NCBI GenBank assembly: GCA_030527765.1
Contig: JAUNAE010000221.1
Location: 1-6,361 of the forward strand
DNA: 6,361 bases
Direction: 5' to 3'
From: Eubacteriales bacterium
GTDB taxonomy: Bacteria; Bacillota_A; Clostridia; Lachnospirales; Lachnospiraceae
Positions 1 to 5,261 of the stretch are shown here, piece by piece (within the stretch, counting starts at the first letter, position 1; each line of letters starts with the position of its first letter). The notes under the pieces are model-generated. The model saw nothing but the letters and a program-made list of their open reading frames with translations. It did not search any database and had not been told where the DNA came from. The translations under genes and the position numbers were made by a program.

Positions 1-64
1 CACCTTCCATAACTGCTACGCAGCTGTTTGTTGTACCTAAGTCAATACCAATAATTTTACCCAT
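1..64 (-). CDS. dnaK: Chaperone DnaK (Hsp70), N-terminal fragment
   Basis: Only the first 21 codons are in the window; the gene continues past the left edge. The peptide opens [20 protein letters not shown], the Hsp70 ATPase-domain phosphate-1 motif ([10 protein letters not shown]) that binds the phosphates of ATP. DnaK is the cytoplasmic ATP-dependent chaperone that binds exposed hydrophobic segments, working with GrpE (encoded just upstream) and DnaJ (not in view). The ATG lies 8 nt after a strong AGGAGG Shine-Dalgarno at 73-78, so the start is secure. The gap from the grpE stop is 98 nt, filled by a stem-loop, and I see no separate promoter in it. dnaK is therefore most likely the third gene of the HrcA/CIRCE-controlled transcript. 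Identity is very secure despite the short length. Confidence 0.97.
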
Positions 65-102
65 TGTGTTTTCCTCCTGATATATTCTGATATGTAAGTT
101 TA

Positions 103-150
103 TCGGATCTTTCCGGCATTGCTTCTATATGTGAAGCCCGGATCCTCCGA
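103..150 (-). other. Three-segment stem-loop in the grpE-dnaK gap
   Basis: On the transcribed (minus) strand three nested pairings stack into one hairpin: TCGGA (150-146) with TCCGA (107-103), CCGG (141-138) with CCGG (116-113), and GCTTC (137-133) with GAAGC (125-121). The internal loops are small and the apical loop is ACATATA. It starts 13 nt after the grpE coding end and finishes 24 nt before the dnaK Shine-Dalgarno. The sequence after it is TAAACTTAC with no U-tract, so it is not a rho-independent terminator. Inference: it could be a processing or mRNA-stabilising structure that sets the dnaK level relative to hrcA and grpE. The pairing is seen directly; the function is a guess. Confidence 0.55.
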
Positions 151-162
151 ATGGTTCTCTTT

Positions 163-837
163 TTAGTTTGCAACCTTTACCATGCTGTGTCTGACAACAA
201 AGTCTTTGTAGGTATATCCCTTCTGGAATTCCTCAACTACGATGTTCTCTCCGACTTCCTCGTCTTCCACATGCATGACTGCGTTGTGGAAATCCGGATT
301 AAACTCCTGACCAACTGCCTCGATCGGTTTCACACCGAGTTCCTCGAGGGATGTCATGAGCTGTTTGTAAATCATCTTCATGCCTTCTGCAAAAGCATCT
401 CCTTCTGCAGCCTGGCCAAGACCTCTCTCAAAGTTATCAACTACCGGAAGCATTTTTTCTACAACATCTCTTGCTCCGATAATGTACATGCTGCTCTTCT
501 CTTTTTCGGTACGTTTGCGGAAGTTGTCAAACTCCGCCATGTTTCTCTTCAGACGATCCGTCAGATCTTCGATCTGCTGTTTCAGCTTATCGTCTTCTTT
601 TTTCTTTCTGCCGAAAAAGGAAGTCTTCGGAGATTCTTCTTCCTCAGAGGACTCCTCAGTGTCTTCAGTGTTCTCCGTATCCTCGGTGTTCTCTGAATTC
701 TCTGTCTCCTCTGCGGTGTTCACTTCCGCTTCTTCAGAAACGGTCTCCTCTGTTACTGTATCAGTATTCTCTGTATTCTCCAGAGTTTCCTGCTCTTCCT
801 TCATCATTGTCTCATCTGCCACTTTTGTGAAATCCAC
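163..837 (-). CDS. grpE: GrpE, nucleotide exchange factor for DnaK
   Basis: Cytoplasmic co-chaperone that releases ADP from DnaK and so drives substrate release. Counting from the longest start (224 aa), residues about 14-69 are an acidic Glu/Thr/Asn/Ser-rich tail with a doubled ENTEDT unit. A basic KKK patch lies at 78-80, then a long heptad-like helix (KLKQQIEDLTDRLKRNMAEF, from about 84), then the beta domain with the GrpE signature FNPDFHNAVMHVEDE followed downstream by GYTYKDFVVRHSMVKVA. The start is unresolved. GTG at 837 leaves only 4 nt after the hrcA stop, but the best Shine-Dalgarno (AGGTGG, 834-839) overlaps it. GTG at 822 lies 11 nt after that site. ATG at 807 and 804 have only weak sites. 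I give the longest form; the true protein may be 5-11 residues shorter. Second gene of the heat-shock operon, probably translated by coupling with hrcA. Confidence 0.95.
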   Translation of the reverse strand: MDFTKVADETMMKEEQETLENTENTDTVTEETVSEEAEVNTAEETENSENTEDTENTEDTEESSEEEESPKTSFFGRKKKEDDKLKQQIEDLTDRLKRNMAEFDNFRKRTEKEKSSMYIIGARDVVEKMLPVVDNFERGLGQAAEGDAFAEGMKMIYKQLMTSLEELGVKPIEAVGQEFNPDFHNAVMHVEDEEVGENIVVEEFQKGYTYKDFVVRHSMVKVAN

Positions 838-841
838 CTTT

Positions 842-1882
842 CTAACTCTTATCCTTGATCAACTGATCAAGCTGTATTTTCAAAGCCTTCAGGCTGTCTA
901 CCACATTCTCGTAGTCCATTCGTTTCGGTCCGATAATTCCGATGGTTCCATGCATTCCCTGACCAAGCTCATATGTTGCTGTAACAACGGAACAGTCTTT
1001 CATGGTCTTGATCGGCATCTCATCACCAATGTAAACCGAAACACCGGTTTCTTCCGAATCCGTCATCTTCTCTCTTACAAGATCTGCCAGCTGCTGTTTC
1101 TCTTCAAATGTAGAAATCAGCTCGCTCGCCTTGGAAGTATCTGCAAGTTCCGGATATTTGAAAATGTTCGTTGCACCGGATGTGTAAATCTGTACATCAT
1201 CCTCATCCACCTGAATGGTAGATGCAACGGCATCCAGAACATCAGCGATCACGCCTCCGTGAGCTCCCGCCTGTTCCTTCAATCTGGCGATCATTCCAAG
1301 ATTAATATCCTGAATCGGTATGCCATTCAGATTCGTATTCAATAGAAGATTCAGCTTCAGAATCGTCTGATCATCCAAAGGTTCCTTCGTGTCAATGATC
1401 TGATTACGAATCATATTGTGATCACTGACGACTACTGCCACAATCTGATGTTCACTGACTCTGGACAGCTGTATGAACTTCAGGCGGCTTCCGCTGTACT
1501 GTGGAACCGAAATCATTGTAGCATAGTTCGTATTCGAGGCGAGTTCTTTCGCAACCCGTTTCAGAACCTTGTCCATCTGATCGGTCTTCTCAATCACAAG
1601 CTGGCGAATCTCCTGCAGCTCTTCTTCCTTTTCCTTCATCAGAGCATCCACATAAAGTCGATATCCTTTGTCCGAAGGAATTCGTCCTGCTGAGGTATGG
1701 GGCTGAATGATGTAACCCATATCCGTCAAATCCGACATCTCATTTCGGATGGTTGCAGAACTGACGTTTAAATCAGCATACTTGGAAATGGTTCTGGATC
1801 CAACAGGCTCACCCGTTTCCAGATAGGTTTTGATAATTGCTTTAAGAATGATTCGTTTTCGTTCATCCAGTTCGTTGATCAT
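842..1882 (-). CDS. hrcA: Heat-inducible transcription repressor HrcA
   Basis: Repressor that binds the CIRCE operator as a dimer and shuts off class I heat-shock genes; its folding depends on GroEL in known systems, which makes it a sensor of chaperone load. The 346-aa length is normal. The N-terminal winged helix holds the recognition helix (VSSATIRNEMSDL, about residues 40-52) and the family hallmark HTSAGRIPSDKGYRLYVD from about residue 62. The middle and C-terminal parts match the GAF-like and dimerisation regions, including TSGATNIF and the late GTIGIIGPKRMDYENVV segment. I chose ATG at 1882 because an AAGGAG site at 1891-1896 sits 8 nt upstream. The open frame extends to a TTG at 1918, but that codon lies inside the CIRCE arm and spacer and would add 12 residues the family lacks. 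The stop is 4 nt before the outermost grpE start. Autoregulated through the CIRCE just upstream. Confidence 0.97.
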   Translation of the reverse strand: MINELDERKRIILKAIIKTYLETGEPVGSRTISKYADLNVSSATIRNEMSDLTDMGYIIQPHTSAGRIPSDKGYRLYVDALMKEKEEELQEIRQLVIEKTDQMDKVLKRVAKELASNTNYATMISVPQYSGSRLKFIQLSRVSEHQIVAVVVSDHNMIRNQIIDTKEPLDDQTILKLNLLLNTNLNGIPIQDINLGMIARLKEQAGAHGGVIADVLDAVASTIQVDEDDVQIYTSGATNIFKYPELADTSKASELISTFEEKQQLADLVREKMTDSEETGVSVYIGDEMPIKTMKDCSVVTATYELGQGMHGTIGIIGPKRMDYENVVDSLKALKIQLDQLIKDKS

Positions 1883-1890
1883 CCCGCCAT

Positions 1891-1896
1891 CTCCTT
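1891..1896 (-). promoter_or_regulatory. Shine-Dalgarno of hrcA
   Basis: AAGGAG on the minus strand, 8 nt before the ATG at 1882. It decides the hrcA start in favour of this ATG over the upstream in-frame TTG at 1918, which falls within the operator and has no such site. Confidence 0.85.
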
Positions 1897-1907
1897 TCTT
1901 CTGTCTG

Positions 1908-1934
1908 TTAGCACTCAAATTAAAAGAGTGCTAA
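1908..1934 (-). promoter_or_regulatory. CIRCE operator (HrcA binding site)
   Basis: A perfect inverted repeat TTAGCACTC-N9-GAGTGCTAA, identical to the consensus CIRCE element, with an A/T-only 9-nt spacer. It lies downstream of the -10 box, in the transcribed leader of hrcA, where bound HrcA would block initiation or early elongation and where the RNA can also form a 5' hairpin. This identifies the operon as class I heat-shock regulated. Confidence 0.98.
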
Positions 1935-1948
1935 CATCGTCTGAGACT

Positions 1949-1977
1949 AAGATAGCACCCTTGTTTGTTTTTGTCAA
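1949..1977 (-). promoter_or_regulatory. SigA-type promoter of the hrcA-grpE-dnaK operon
   Basis: On the minus strand a perfect -35 TTGACA (1977-1972), a 17-nt spacer and a -10 TATCTT (1954-1949, 4 of 6 to TATAAT). Initiation is expected near 1942, placing the CIRCE from about +8. The strong -35 and optimal spacing fit a vegetative promoter held down by HrcA rather than an alternative sigma factor. Confidence 0.88.
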
Positions 1978-1987
1978 CATTATTTTT

Positions 1988-2746
1988 TTAAATTAAACCG
2001 CTGATGATTTTAATAAACAGAAGGATCAGCACAATGATAATAATCGGACGTACGATTTTTGTTCCGTCTTTCATAACAAAGCCTGCCCCGATATAATGCC
2101 CTGCGATACTGAATACACAGGCAGCAAGTCCCAGAGACCAGACAATCTTTCCGGCGAGAATGAAGGTCACAAGTGCAGCCACATTGGATGACAGATTCAC
2201 GATTTTCATGTTTCCGGAAGCTGTACGTAAATCCATCTTAGCAAGTCCGGTAAACACAAGAAGCAGAAATGTACCGGTTCCCGGTCCGTAGAATCCGTCA
2301 TAGATTCCAATTATAAAGGAAGCAGCCACGATGATCGTATACTCAACGGATTTTTTCAGCGAAAATGGATTCTCCGGTTCCAGATCCTTCTTCGCAAGCA
2401 CATAGACTGCGATGAACGGGAGAAGTACCAGAAGCACAATCTGGAGAACTTTCTCGCTGGTGTGAAGAGCCGCATTTGCGCCGATCACGGAACCGCAGAG
2501 TGCTGCCACAATGGAAGGCAGTGCGATTTTCATATCCGCATAACGGTTTTTCACGAGTCTTGCTGTGGAAAAAGCAGTTCCTGTCGTCGATGACAGCTTG
2601 TTTGTAGCGATGGCTGCATGAATCGGAACACCTGCAATCAGATAAGCCGGCAGAGAAATCAATCCCCCGCCTCCTGCGATGGCATCCACAAAACTTGCCA
2701 GAAATACCGCCGGACATACAATAAGAAACATCACAACTGTGTTCAT
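1988..2746 (-). CDS. TSUP family transporter (TauE/SafE, YfcA-like)
   Basis: Predicted inner-membrane carrier of 252 aa; the family moves small anions such as sulfite, sulfoacetate or related organosulfur compounds, and the substrate here cannot be read from sequence. Two homologous halves are visible. The first carries DAIAGGGGLISLPA (residues 21-34) followed by AIATNKLSS (45-53); the second carries GIYDGFYGPGTGTF (from residue 147) followed by ASGNMKIVNLSSNVAAL. Hydrophobic segments cover nearly the whole chain, down to a very hydrophobic C-terminus (IVRPIIIIVLILLFIKII). The frame is open back to an ATG at 2833, which would add 29 charged hydrophilic residues. I prefer the ATG at 2746 because the family begins at the first membrane segment and because a perfect TATAAT lies inside the extension; its Shine-Dalgarno (GGAAAGGGAAG) is only moderate. 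It is divergent from the symporter and upstream of hrcA on the same strand. Confidence 0.88.
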   Translation of the reverse strand: MNTVVMFLIVCPAVFLASFVDAIAGGGGLISLPAYLIAGVPIHAAIATNKLSSTTGTAFSTARLVKNRYADMKIALPSIVAALCGSVIGANAALHTSEKVLQIVLLVLLPFIAVYVLAKKDLEPENPFSLKKSVEYTIIVAASFIIGIYDGFYGPGTGTFLLLVFTGLAKMDLRTASGNMKIVNLSSNVAALVTFILAGKIVWSLGLAACVFSIAGHYIGAGFVMKDGTKIVRPIIIIVLILLFIKIISGLI

Positions 2747-2803
2747 GATCTTTTCTTCCCTTTCCTTCAAATAATCCCTTTTTTCTCTTTGTGTGTCCTG
2801 TTG

Positions 2804-2832
2804 ATTATACTCTTCTCTTGAACCCGAATCCA
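2804..2832 (-). promoter_or_regulatory. Candidate promoter of the TSUP gene
   Basis: A perfect -10 hexamer TATAAT (2809-2804) on the minus strand with a poor -35 TGGATT (2832-2827, 3 of 6) at 17-nt spacing. Initiation near 2797 would give a leader of about 50 nt to the ATG at 2746. A second, weaker option is TTGTGA-N17-GATAAA with its -10 at 2840-2835. Both would start transcription downstream of the alternative ATG at 2833, which supports the shorter TSUP protein. Confidence 0.4.
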
Positions 2833-2891
2833 TATTTATCTCATTTCTGGTTGTTTTTCACAATTTTTTTCTGTTACAGCCATAACAATTG

Positions 2892-2920
2892 TTGTTTTTT
2901 TCACTGCACACTGGTAAAAT
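2892..2920 (+). promoter_or_regulatory. Candidate promoter of the symporter gene
   Basis: An extended -10, TGG followed by TAAAAT (2915-2920, 5 of 6 to TATAAT), with a -35 TTGTTT (2892-2897) at 17 nt. Initiation near 2927 would give a leader of about 65 nt. An alternative -10, TATACT at 2926-2931, lacks a good -35. The rest of the divergent gap is A/T-rich with T-runs and shows no clear catabolite (cre) or other known operator. Confidence 0.45.
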
Positions 2921-2991
2921 GGTCGTATACTGCAGAATATTCCGACATTTCTGCGAATCGTGCACTTATTTTACGGAAAAGGAGAGAGCCT

Positions 2992-4218
2992 ATGAAACAC
3001 GAGAAAAAACAAATGTCACTAGCCCTGCAAATCTTCATCGCCCTTGTACTTGCAATCGTCATCGGATTGCTCATGCAAGGTCACGCTGATTTTGCCAACT
3101 CCTACATCAAACCTTTTGGTACGATCTTTTTGAACCTTCTGAAGTTCATTGTCGTACCGATCGTCCTCTTTTCCATCATGAGTGGAATCATTTCCATGCG
3201 TGATATCAAGAAGGTCGGATCTGTCGGTTTGAAAACAGTCATCTATTACATGTCCACAACTGCTTTTGCAATTACCATCGGTCTCATCGGCGGAAACCTT
3301 TTCAAAGGTCTGTTCCCGGTTGTTGCAACCACTGATCTGACTTACGAAGCTGCAGAGCCGACTCCTTTCATGGATACTCTGGTAAACATTTTCCCATCCA
3401 ATATCTTAAGCCCCATGGTGAATGCCAACATGCTGCAAATTATTGTGATGGCACTCCTGATCGGTTTTTCCATCATCCTGATCGGAGACCGCAACCAGCG
3501 CATTATTGACGGCGTCAATACACTGAACGATGTATTCATGAAGTGTATGGAAATGATCCTGAAGCTTTCCCCGTTCGGTGTCTTCTGTCTTCTCTGTCCG
3601 GTTATCGCCGAGAATGGCCCGAAGATTATCGGATCTCTTGCCATGGTTCTTCTTGCCGCCTATGTCTGCTACGTGGTACATGCTCTGATCGTATATTCCA
3701 CAACAGTGAAGCTTATCGGCAATGTAAGCCCGGCCACTTTCTTCAAAGAGATGCTTCCGGCAATCATGTTTGCATTCTCCAGTGCTTCCTCTGTAGGAAC
3801 ACTGCCAATTAATATGGAATGTACAGAGAAACTCGGTGTCAGCCGTGAAATTTCTTCCTTTGTCCTTCCTCTTGGTGCAACCATTAATATGGATGGTACC
3901 GCAATCTACCAGGGTGTCTGCGCGATCTTCATTGCAGCCTGCTATGGAATTCACCTGACCTTCCCGCAGATGATCACCATCGTCCTTACTGCAACCCTCG
4001 CATCTATCGGTACCGCCGGTGTTCCGGGTGCAGGTATGGTTATGCTCGCAATGGTACTTACTTCCGTCGGTCTTCCGGTGGAAGGTATTGCTCTTGTTGC
4101 CGGTGTCGACCGTATCTTCGATATGGGACGTACTACCGTCAATATCACCGGTGATGCTTGCTGTTCCGTATGTGTAAACACACTGGAGCGCAAAAAAGAA
4201 TCACGCAGACGAAAATAA
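2992..4218 (+). CDS. Dicarboxylate/amino acid:cation symporter (DAACS family)
   Basis: Membrane symporter of 408 aa with the glutamate-transporter fold (TC 2.A.23), probably importing aspartate, glutamate or a related amino acid with Na+ or H+. All substrate-site motifs are present: the HP1 tip SSASSVGTLP (263-272), the TM7 cation motif NMDGT (299-303), the HP2 loop GVPGAG (343-348) and TM8 DRIFDMGRTTVNITGD (373-388). By alignment to the archaeal GltPh these supply D373, D377, R380, T381, N384 and D388, matching D390, D394, R397, T398, N401 and D405. R380 is the residue that usually reads an acidic side chain. The start is ATG 2992, with AAGGAG at 2979-2984 and 7-nt spacing; the frame is open further upstream, but that part lacks family similarity and crosses the promoter. 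Odd point: alanine replaces the HP1 arginine of GltPh, and TM8 has methionine rather than the EAAT arginine. Some HP1 flanks (PINMECTEKL) recall the serine/threonine transporter SstT, so a neutral amino acid is possible. Confidence 0.93.
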   Translation: MKHEKKQMSLALQIFIALVLAIVIGLLMQGHADFANSYIKPFGTIFLNLLKFIVVPIVLFSIMSGIISMRDIKKVGSVGLKTVIYYMSTTAFAITIGLIGGNLFKGLFPVVATTDLTYEAAEPTPFMDTLVNIFPSNILSPMVNANMLQIIVMALLIGFSIILIGDRNQRIIDGVNTLNDVFMKCMEMILKLSPFGVFCLLCPVIAENGPKIIGSLAMVLLAAYVCYVVHALIVYSTTVKLIGNVSPATFFKEMLPAIMFAFSSASSVGTLPINMECTEKLGVSREISSFVLPLGATINMDGTAIYQGVCAIFIAACYGIHLTFPQMITIVLTATLASIGTAGVPGAGMVMLAMVLTSVGLPVEGIALVAGVDRIFDMGRTTVNITGDACCSVCVNTLERKKESRRRK

Positions 4219-4227
4219 ACTGCGTGA
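4201..4227 (+). other. Stem-loop spanning the symporter stop codon
   Basis: TCACGCAG (4201-4208) pairs perfectly with CTGCGTGA (4220-4227) around an 11-nt loop that contains the TAA stop at 4216-4218. No U-tract follows directly, so it is not itself a terminator; it may protect the 3' end or be incidental. Confidence 0.45.
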
Positions 4228-4266
4228 CTTCTGAAATACCGATCACTTTTTTTGAAATTGTCAATC

Positions 4267-4304
4267 AAAAGACCTCCGCACGAACTATGCGGAGGTCTTT
4301 TTTT
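4267..4304. terminator. Bidirectional rho-independent terminator
   Basis: GACCTCCGCA (4271-4280) and TGCGGAGGTC (4288-4297) form a perfect 10-bp GC-rich stem with a 7-nt loop (CGAACTA). It is flanked by AAAA (4267-4270) on the left and a seven-T run (4298-4304) on the right, so the stem can extend by four A-U pairs. On the plus strand it is a canonical terminator for the symporter. On the minus strand the four T (complement of 4267-4270) give a weaker terminator for the convergent mutarotase gene ending at 4324. Confidence 0.93.
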
Positions 4305-4323
4305 CGTTACTGTATCAAATTCT

Positions 4324-4761
4324 TTACAGGCAGCCCTTCTGGAGAATGGAGCATGCATACAGAGCATCTTCTGTCGTTGCAATCACTGCATATGCTTCTT
4401 TGGATTCTTTGTAAAATTCCTGACGGGAAATCATGCGAACCGCATCCGCACCTCTCTCATCGTATTTTGCAACGATTCCTTTGAACTCATCCCACACCGG
4501 ACACGCCAGATCTTTGTGCTGTGGTTCTCTCTCCATAAGTGTCACCGGTTTTTCGATAAAATCATCCAATGGAAGCAGAGAAAGAATCGCATCCATCAGA
4601 TCCGTTGCACGAAGCCCGTCACAACGAATCAGAATACTGTTCTTTGCAAATTTAGCTGCTGCGAAATTCTTATCACCAATGACGATGGTATCCCCATGTC
4701 CCATTTCTGCAAGTACCTTCAGAAGATCCGGTGAAAGAATCGGAGGAATATTTTTTAACAT
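4324..4761 (-). CDS. fucU: L-fucose mutarotase, RbsD/FucU family
   Basis: Small cytoplasmic enzyme of 145 aa, the family's usual length, that interconverts the alpha and beta anomers of a sugar, in the FucU branch L-fucose, feeding it to the isomerase or kinase that accepts one anomer. The N-terminus LKNIPPILSPDLLKVLAEMG then HGD is the FucU signature; the expected catalytic His22 and Asp30 are present. The C-terminal RQEFYKESKEAYAVIATTE (from residue 113, with Tyr117) matches the family's FYxxAxxAxAxxxTGE region. Differences: NFAAA replaces the usual NFP, and T130 replaces the glycine of TGE. The ATG at 4761 is favoured because homologues begin MLKN; the frame opens at a GTG at 4770, and the site AAAGG sits about 12 nt before the ATG. 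It lies 73 nt downstream of the Dabb gene, probably in one transcript. Fucose specificity rather than ribose or another sugar is a family inference. Confidence 0.88.
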   Translation of the reverse strand: MLKNIPPILSPDLLKVLAEMGHGDTIVIGDKNFAAAKFAKNSILIRCDGLRATDLMDAILSLLPLDDFIEKPVTLMEREPQHKDLACPVWDEFKGIVAKYDERGADAVRMISRQEFYKESKEAYAVIATTEDALYACSILQKGCL

Positions 4762-4834
4762 AGCTGCCACACACCTTTCTTTTTATTCAGTTCAAAACCC
4801 CAAAACTGTTTCATGAACAGCACAGCCTGTTTCC

Positions 4835-5137
4835 TTATGCCTCGTAATCCAGGCAAAGTCTCATTTTCATGTTCGGTCTTACAGAACCATCAGCCACTGC
4901 TACATGAGCCGGATGCACACTGTATCCCTTTAATGCCTCTGCACTCTCAAATGAAGAATCCAGCATCAGATCTGCATTGGAAGATGCAAGTCCCTCAATC
5001 TGTATTTTGATGTCCAGAAGTCCTGGAACAACACCTTTCAGATTCTCAAGTCCCGCCTTGATTTCTTTCTTCAGTTCTTCTCTTTTCTCCTCGGAAATCT
5101 CATCCTTAAACTGCCACAAAATCACGTGTTTTACCAT
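4835..5137 (-). CDS. Dabb (stress-responsive A/B barrel) domain protein
   Basis: A 100-aa protein that is one complete Dabb domain, a ferredoxin-like alpha/beta fold that dimerises into a barrel; biochemical roles vary and none is assigned here. Seen in order: strand 1 MVKHVILWQFKDE (1-13), a charged helix rich in Glu and Lys (about 14-33), VVPGLLDIKIQIEG, then DSSFESAEALKGYSVHPAHV with the family's typical Y-x(2)-HPxH pattern, and a C-terminal strand. The start is ATG 5137 with AAGGAG at 5144-5149 and 6-nt spacing. Known relatives with this fold include L-rhamnose mutarotase, so its place directly upstream of a fucose-type mutarotase suggests a sugar-linked role, but this is inference only. 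It has its own candidate promoter in the gap after uvrB. Confidence 0.88.
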   Translation of the reverse strand: MVKHVILWQFKDEISEEKREELKKEIKAGLENLKGVVPGLLDIKIQIEGLASSNADLMLDSSFESAEALKGYSVHPAHVAVADGSVRPNMKMRLCLDYEA

Positions 5138-5260
5138 AAGTCTCTCCTTTTATCTTGTCCGTTATTTTCTCTTCCGCAAAACTTCTTACAAGATTCGCAG
5201 TCGAGCTTTGCTGCAAAATCCCGCCTTTGCAAACGGGCTGTTCTTTGCAGCTTCCATTTA
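5138..5260 (-). other. Structured leader of the Dabb-fucU transcript
   Basis: About 120 nt between the predicted transcription start and the Dabb ATG. On the minus strand GCTGCAAA (5251-5244) pairs with TTTGCAGC (5217-5210). Inside it CCCGTTT (5237-5231) pairs with AGGCGGG (5226-5220), using two G-U wobbles, closing a GCAA tetraloop. After the inner stem comes ATTTT, a short U-run, so attenuation is conceivable. The same stretch reads as a 23-codon ORF (ATG 5257 to TAA 5186, peptide beginning MEAAKNSPFAKAG) with no evident ribosome binding site. Downstream stops lie in the same frame as Dabb. I do not recognise a known riboswitch, T-box or leader peptide. It may be a copy of a dispersed intergenic repeat. 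Confidence 0.4.
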
Positions 5261-5261
5261 T

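Noticed and set aside
640..800. Apparent DNA repeats that might suggest a satellite or CRISPR
   Set aside because: They are codon-phased repeats encoding the acidic GrpE tail, without regular unit length or spacers.
380..1345. A 321-codon open frame on the plus strand across grpE and hrcA
   Set aside because: It lies antisense to two certain genes, its low-complexity Ser/Val/Phe content mirrors the acidic GrpE tail, and it has no ribosome binding site or family resemblance.
1883..1918. N-terminal extension of hrcA to a TTG at 1918
   Set aside because: The codon sits inside the CIRCE operator, and a proper AAGGAG with 8-nt spacing points to ATG 1882, where the family sequence begins.
2932..2954. 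Inverted repeat GCAGAA-N11-TTCTGC in the symporter leader
   Set aside because: Short arms in A/T-rich DNA with no match to a known operator; not enough to call a regulatory site.
2791..2991. N-terminal extension of the symporter by 67 codons
   Set aside because: It runs through the divergent promoter region, has no family similarity, and ATG 2992 has a good Shine-Dalgarno.
3406..3954. A 182-codon minus-strand open frame within the symporter
   Set aside because: It is the antisense shadow of a well-conserved membrane protein, rich in His and Cys, with no domain or start signal.
4802..4820. Possible terminator between Dabb and fucU (CTGTT/AACAG followed by TTTT on the minus strand)
   Set aside because: The stem is only 5 bp, A/T-rich, and the T-run is short, so I treat the two genes as co-transcribed.
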